Assembly: GCF_040802235.1 (NCBI RefSeq)
Contig: NC_133161.1
Span: forward strand, 44,629,001 to 44,693,000
Length of the DNA: 64,000 nucleotides
From: Manis javanica
Taxonomy: Eukaryota > Chordata > Mammalia > Pholidota > Manidae
Direction of reading: 5' to 3'
Notes under the pieces: generated by a model
Databases searched by the model: none
Told to the model about the DNA's origin: nothing
Seen by the model: the letters and a program-made list of their open reading frames with translations, nothing else
Translations under genes and position numbers: made by a program
In this document: piece by piece, positions 59,701 to 64,000 of the stretch
Layout: each line of letters opens with the position of its first letter
Position numbering within the stretch: the stretch's first letter is position 1

Positions 59701-61319
59701 CCAACCTGTGCAGAACACTTGGCTGAAGGGCAATGGAGCCAGTGGGGGACACCACAGCCAGCTGCAAAGGCCTGTGCTTCTCCACCCCAAGTTACCCCAG
59801 TACACTCCACAAACCACTGGTCCACCCACCTTTAGAAGTGAGCCCTCCAAAAAGCATGAGAAGCCCCTTTTCCAAAAGAAATCCTTCAAACTAAAAAAAA
59901 GAAAGATTTCTAGAGCTTGTATAGTCCTGTAGAGCAGTCCAGTCCAGGGTGCCATGTCAGTAGTGGTCCTGTCATGTGAGCTCAGCACCAGGAGGCAACC
60001 CCACCCATCCTGTCGATCTCAAAACCTCCTATAATGGTTGGAAAAATGGTAGAAAGCCCACCACCGAGACCTCATTTCTTTTACCTACCCCCAAGTAAGT
60101 CCCTGGGGAGACGAAGCGTTATTGTGGAGCAGAGCTCAGGCTGAGTAAACAGGAAGGCAGCCACCATATACGGAATGCACCGAAAGGATGGTGACTTCAG
60201 CCCACCCCCAGCCAAGGACAGAGTATGCACTTCATAGATGTGGGAAAGAAACTGCAGGGGCAAGGCTGGGGCAATGTGGGACTGCTGCACATGCCCTGGG
60301 GGCACATCAGCCCCCAAGCGCTGCGCCCATGGCCTAGCCAGCTTCCTTCAGGCCCCACCCCAGGGAGAGCACCGAGGGGGCCCTGAGGTAGGAAAGGCTT
60401 GCAATCACAACATTTGCTTTCCTTGTAATAGAACAGAAGAGAAACCTGGTCTCAATTTTATGCTTTAAATCTAAGATCTGCCATAAATCCACAAGCCTAA
60501 AACATACCCTGGTCCCTGTATCCTTCCCAAATGGGTTTAGAATCTCAAGCTCCATGATCTCTGCAGGAGAAACACTTTCTTGTGGTTTTTTAATAACAAT
60601 GGCCAAACGAGGACAGTTTGTGGGCCACATGAAAAAGCTGGATGGGGTTGGCACTGCAGGGGCCCAGCCAAGAATCACAGGGGCTTATGGGTTCTTGGGG
60701 AAGGCCTGGGAGGCTCACCCACCAGAGACAGCCCAACAGGCTTGGGAAGGAGCTAGCCTGGGGGACAAATGGCCAAGGACCATGCTCAGCTGGCGCTAGC
60801 TCAGCAGAAGAATTGATGAAAATGCTCTCCATGGCACATACAGGCATCTTCTAAAGAGAAGAAAATAAGCTCACAGGAGCCCTGAGTGGATTGATAAGCA
60901 TCACTGGCCCTGAGCCCACCCAAAGCTTTCAGCAGCAGTCTGATCTTCATAATCTCCCAGCCTCGTGTTCACCCAGTAGGTTTGAAAGCCTGCGTCAGTT
61001 GAGAGCAGAGGGACAGGCAGAAAGGACAATGGGAGGAAATGGTAATTGCATCCTTAGGTGCAAACATTATGTGAAATTCAGAAGTGAGCTTGATCTTTAA
61101 AAGGGAGGAACATCTGTATTTCACATTAGAGCATTTGGGAGACGCCAAGGAACAGCTTATGGCTTAAGAGATTTACAACTTTGGCAAATCCTGATGCCCA
61201 GACCTCCCTCTAGGGGAATTCCCTGGAGAGCTGAGTGTTAGGAGCCCTTGAGCACAGGAATAGCTGCCTCTGCTTTACGAGGAGAGAAGGCAGTTCACAG
61301 GGCAAGGACATCACCAGGC

Positions 61320-61400
61320 CTGTGTTCTAGCCCCAGCTTGCTGTGTAGCCACAAACCTCTCCTCTCTGGGCCTTAGTCTCCCCTTTTGTAACACGAGAGG
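61320..61400 (+). repeat. MIR SINE fragment
   Basis: 'agccccagcttgctgtgtag', 'ctctgggccttagtctcccc' and 'ttttgtaacacgagaggc' match the MIR core in sense orientation. Confidence 0.7.
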
Positions 61401-61416
61401 CTTGTACAAGATGAGT

Positions 61417-61808
61417 GGTGTCATGGGCTGAATTATATCCTCCAAAATTCCTATGTTGAAGTACAGGCTCCCACTACCTCAGAATGTGATTGTATTTGGA
61501 GATAGGGCTTTTAAAGAGGTGGTTGAGTTAAATGAATCCATCAGGGTGGGTGAGCCCTACCTCAGTAAGACTGGTGTCCTTTTAGGAAAAGGAAATTTGG
61601 ATACACAGAGGGGTACATGCCCACAGAGGAAAGACCATGTAAGGACACAGGGAGAAGGTGGCTTCTGCAAACCAAGCAGAGAGGCCTCTGAGGAAACCAG
61701 CCCTGCCCACACCCGGAGCTCAAGCTGCCAGCCTCCAGAACTGAGCGACAATACATTTCTGTTGTTTAAGTCCCCCGGGTTGTGGTACTTTGTTATGGCT
61801 AATATGTC
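61417..61808 (+). mobile_element. MLT1 LTR (ERVL-MaLR), nearly complete
   Basis: Sense MLT1: 'catgggctgaattatatcct', 'cctcagaatgtgattgtatt', 'tggagatagggcttttaaag', 'gactggtgtccttttaggaa', 'ccagcctccagaactgagcg' and 'tctgttgtttaagtcccccg' run in consensus order. It is a solitary LTR with no internal retroviral sequence. Confidence 0.92.
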
Positions 61809-61899
61809 CAATTGGCCTAGAGACATGGTTCCAGTCTACAGTTAAAGCTGTTCACCTAAAATCAATGTCCATGAAGTGGGGTCTGTGGCCAGCTTGCCC

Positions 61900-62000
61900 T
61901 CAGGCTGGCTGAGTGACCTCAGGCAAGTCCTTATCTCTCTTTAAGCCTGTGTCTTCATTTATAAAACCAGAGGTCTAGAGCAAGGGGTCTCTGGTGACCT
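61900..62000 (+). repeat. MIR SINE fragment
   Basis: 'tgagtgacctcaggcaagtc', 'cctgtgtcttcatttataaa' fit the MIR core. Confidence 0.7.
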
Positions 62001-62319
62001 TCTGGGATGTGAACAAGTGTGACTGTTTCATGACTCTGATATTTTAAAAGGCATGCCTAAAATAGGCAGTAATAAACCTGGGAGGACCTAACCAGTCACC
62101 TCCCCTCCATTTGTGCCTGGGGATACCACCTCCTGGGGACCAGCTCCTCATCTGTGCTCCCACCTAAATTCCCTCCAAGAGTCAGCACCATCGACCGCAC
62201 ACCCCTACCTGCAGTGGCCTCCAGAGACAGCAACCCTTTATTTGTGGGACTTATACTGAGTTCAAGGATATCAATACTGGGAAGGGCAGCCATGGAACCA
62301 CTAAGAGAACAGGGGCTCT

Positions 62320-62510
62320 CAAGTCAGGAAGTCTTGGATTCAAATTCAGCCACTGTTGCTTACTAACTGTTCCCCTCTCTGAGCCTCAGTTTCCCCACCT
62401 GCAATATGGACATGACAATGCCTCCCTCTATTATAGATTGCTGTGAGAACTGAATGAGATGGACTACATAAAACATTTGGCATTTGGTAAATGTCACTTC
62501 CTTTTCCCTA
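62320..62510 (+). repeat. MIR SINE
   Basis: 'agtcttggattcaaattcag', 'ctctgagcctcagtttcccc', 'attgctgtgagaactgaatg' and 'atttggtaaatgtcacttcc' run in MIR order. Confidence 0.85.
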
Positions 62511-63429
62511 CTGTAATAACCATAATAATAATTTTTTAAAAAACAATGACTGAGAGGTCATGATTCCTGCAACCTCAACCAATTGTATCATGGCTAAGAA
62601 CCCAGAATGTAGGCCTCCAAGCAGCCAAAATGTAGCCATGAATATCTGAGAAGGATTTCTATAGAGCAGATACTGATTGTTTTCCCAGAAAGGCCCAGAG
62701 AGCTCCCTGCTACCAGGGCAGATGTGCCCCATCTCTCCTCAGACATCCCCTTCCTGAGAGCACCCACCAACTGCTTTCCATGTGCCCACCTTGCCCTTCC
62801 GAGCAGCAGGGACTTTGGGGGCCAGGGTTACGTTGCATCCATATGGCCCATTGGCACCCAGAACTGAGCTCTCACCCTGCAGGTGCACAGGAAATGGGCT
62901 CTAAGTCATATGAGCCTGCCCACACCCATCCCAGGAGAGGCTGCAAGGAAGGCCCTGGTGGAACACCCTCCAGAAGCTGGGTCCCATGAGGTTGCAGGGG
63001 CAGGTGGAAGCAAGCTTCCCACCCAAGGGCTGGCCTGGGACCGAAGATTTTCCCAAGAGATTGTTTCTCCCTCCTCCCAAGGCCCATTCTCTTTATCTGA
63101 GCACCTGAACCCTTTGCAGAAGAGGGAGCTATTGTCCTTGGGTGAGTGGACAGGGTACTAGATGCACTAAAGGTGCCTCATGGAGTGGCCACTAAGCCTC
63201 TGTCACTCCCTGGCTGTGACTTGTCATCTCAGCAACCTGAGACAGGGCTGGCAGCCTAGATTATGCCACCTGAAATTAAGTGATGCGAAAAACAGGCAGA
63301 CAAGCATCTGTTTGGTATGGGCCTACTTGGGGGTCTTGTTTTCCACTTCTCCTTCTAAGCTGGCAGACACAGCCAAGTAGCACCTGTCACTTCTCCTTAC
63401 ATCCAGGAATGGGAATCCAAGCAGAGGGG

Positions 63430-63545
63430 CTTAGACTGGGGGCCAGGAGACCTGGGTGATGGTGTCAGCTATGCCACCAACCTGCACTTAACTTCTTAGA
63501 GCCTTGATCCCCACATCTGTAAAATGGGATAATGGCCCCAGGGCT
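63430..63545 (+). repeat. MIR SINE fragment
   Basis: 'ctgggggccaggagacctgg', 'ccttgatccccacatctgta' and 'aaatgggataatggcccc' fit sense MIR. Confidence 0.75.
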
Positions 63546-64000
63546 ATGGGTCTGCCCCTTGGGTTGCTGCAACCAACCCCAAAAGTCCAGGGTAGCAGTG
63601 AGGGCCCCTCCCTCTCACACAGCTCCTGCCTTCCACAGGATGAGGGAGCTTCAGAGGACCCCCAGAGGGAGTCAGCCAGAGATCTACAGGACAGAGCTCT
63701 GGTCTGCTGTGACAGGACACAGGAGCAGGTGGCTCCTAGGGAAGGGGCCAGAGAGAGGAAGGAGGGTCAGTCAGAGGAGGCGGGTTTTGGGTTTCCAATG
63801 ACAAAGGTGCCTGCCAGCCCTCTAAGTCTACCTCCCACCCACCACCTCAGTCTCTTCAGGCACATGTGCTGAAAGTACTTACTAGCAGGGCCTCCACCCT
63901 AATCCAAATCAAGCTTAAAGATGACTTAGAGTTCATGAAGAGAGTTCCTCTCCTCCTGTTCCCAGTGACAACAGTCAAAAGATCTTGGCGTGTTGGGTAG

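Larger units (their letters stand above)
59254..64000 (-). other. MINDY4: MINDY4 intron continuing past the window edge
   Basis: No upstream MINDY4 exon was found in these 4.7 kb, so this is taken as one intron reaching beyond 64,000. It contains several MIR copies and an MLT1 LTR. The stretches 59,700-61,100 and 62,520-63,420 show neither exon nor recognisable repeat. Confidence 0.7.

Noticed and set aside
60334-60678. 114-residue minus-strand frame considered as a further MINDY4 exon
   Set aside because: It does not match the MINDY4 segment expected upstream of the QDFDV exon, and no suitable splice sites in phase were found.

Overview
This is nuclear DNA from a placental mammal. The genes are split into short exons with GT-AG splice sites, intergenic distances are many kilobases, and ancient mammalian repeats (MIR, L2, MLT1, MER5A, MER20) are scattered throughout. 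No Alu, rodent B1/B2 or other recent SINE was recognised. One tiny insertion carries an L1 3' end that looks like those of laurasiatherian mammals (hoofed mammals, carnivores, bats and relatives). That group is my best guess; the species is not determined.

Layout, with both genes on the minus strand, so transcription runs from high to low coordinates. (1) 59,253 down to 40,099: the last five coding exons of MINDY4 (FAM188B), a deubiquitinase, about 177 C-terminal residues. The rest of the gene lies beyond position 64,000. Its last intron holds a processed pseudogene of the lipid-transfer protein gene OSBPL9 (about 43,065 to 41,325). (2) About 39,700 to 24,015: the MINDY4-AQP1 intergenic region, with no gene recognised. 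It contains a tight cluster of GATA motifs (36,429-36,466), an alternating purine/pyrimidine zone (31,076-31,336) and a roughly 300-bp purine-rich tract about 0.8 kb upstream of AQP1. (3) About 23,980 down to about 11,120: the complete AQP1 gene. It has a TATA box that also matches a MEF2 site, four coding exons giving a 271-residue water channel, and a 3' untranslated region of about 1.85 kb ending near an AATAAA signal. (4) 11,119 down to 1: downstream flank with only repeats. In human GHRHR lies further in this direction, but no GHRHR exon was found here.

The order MINDY4-AQP1 matches the known human 7p14 neighbourhood. AQP1 passes water across red cell, kidney tubule and endothelial membranes; MINDY4 trims ubiquitin chains. 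They share position and direction but no known pathway. I see no novel multi-gene system. The most unusual items are structural or regulatory: a local DNA copy inserted into a MER5A element, a 44-bp L1 tail insertion with a clear 16-bp target duplication, the merged TATA/MEF2 site, and the GATA cluster.
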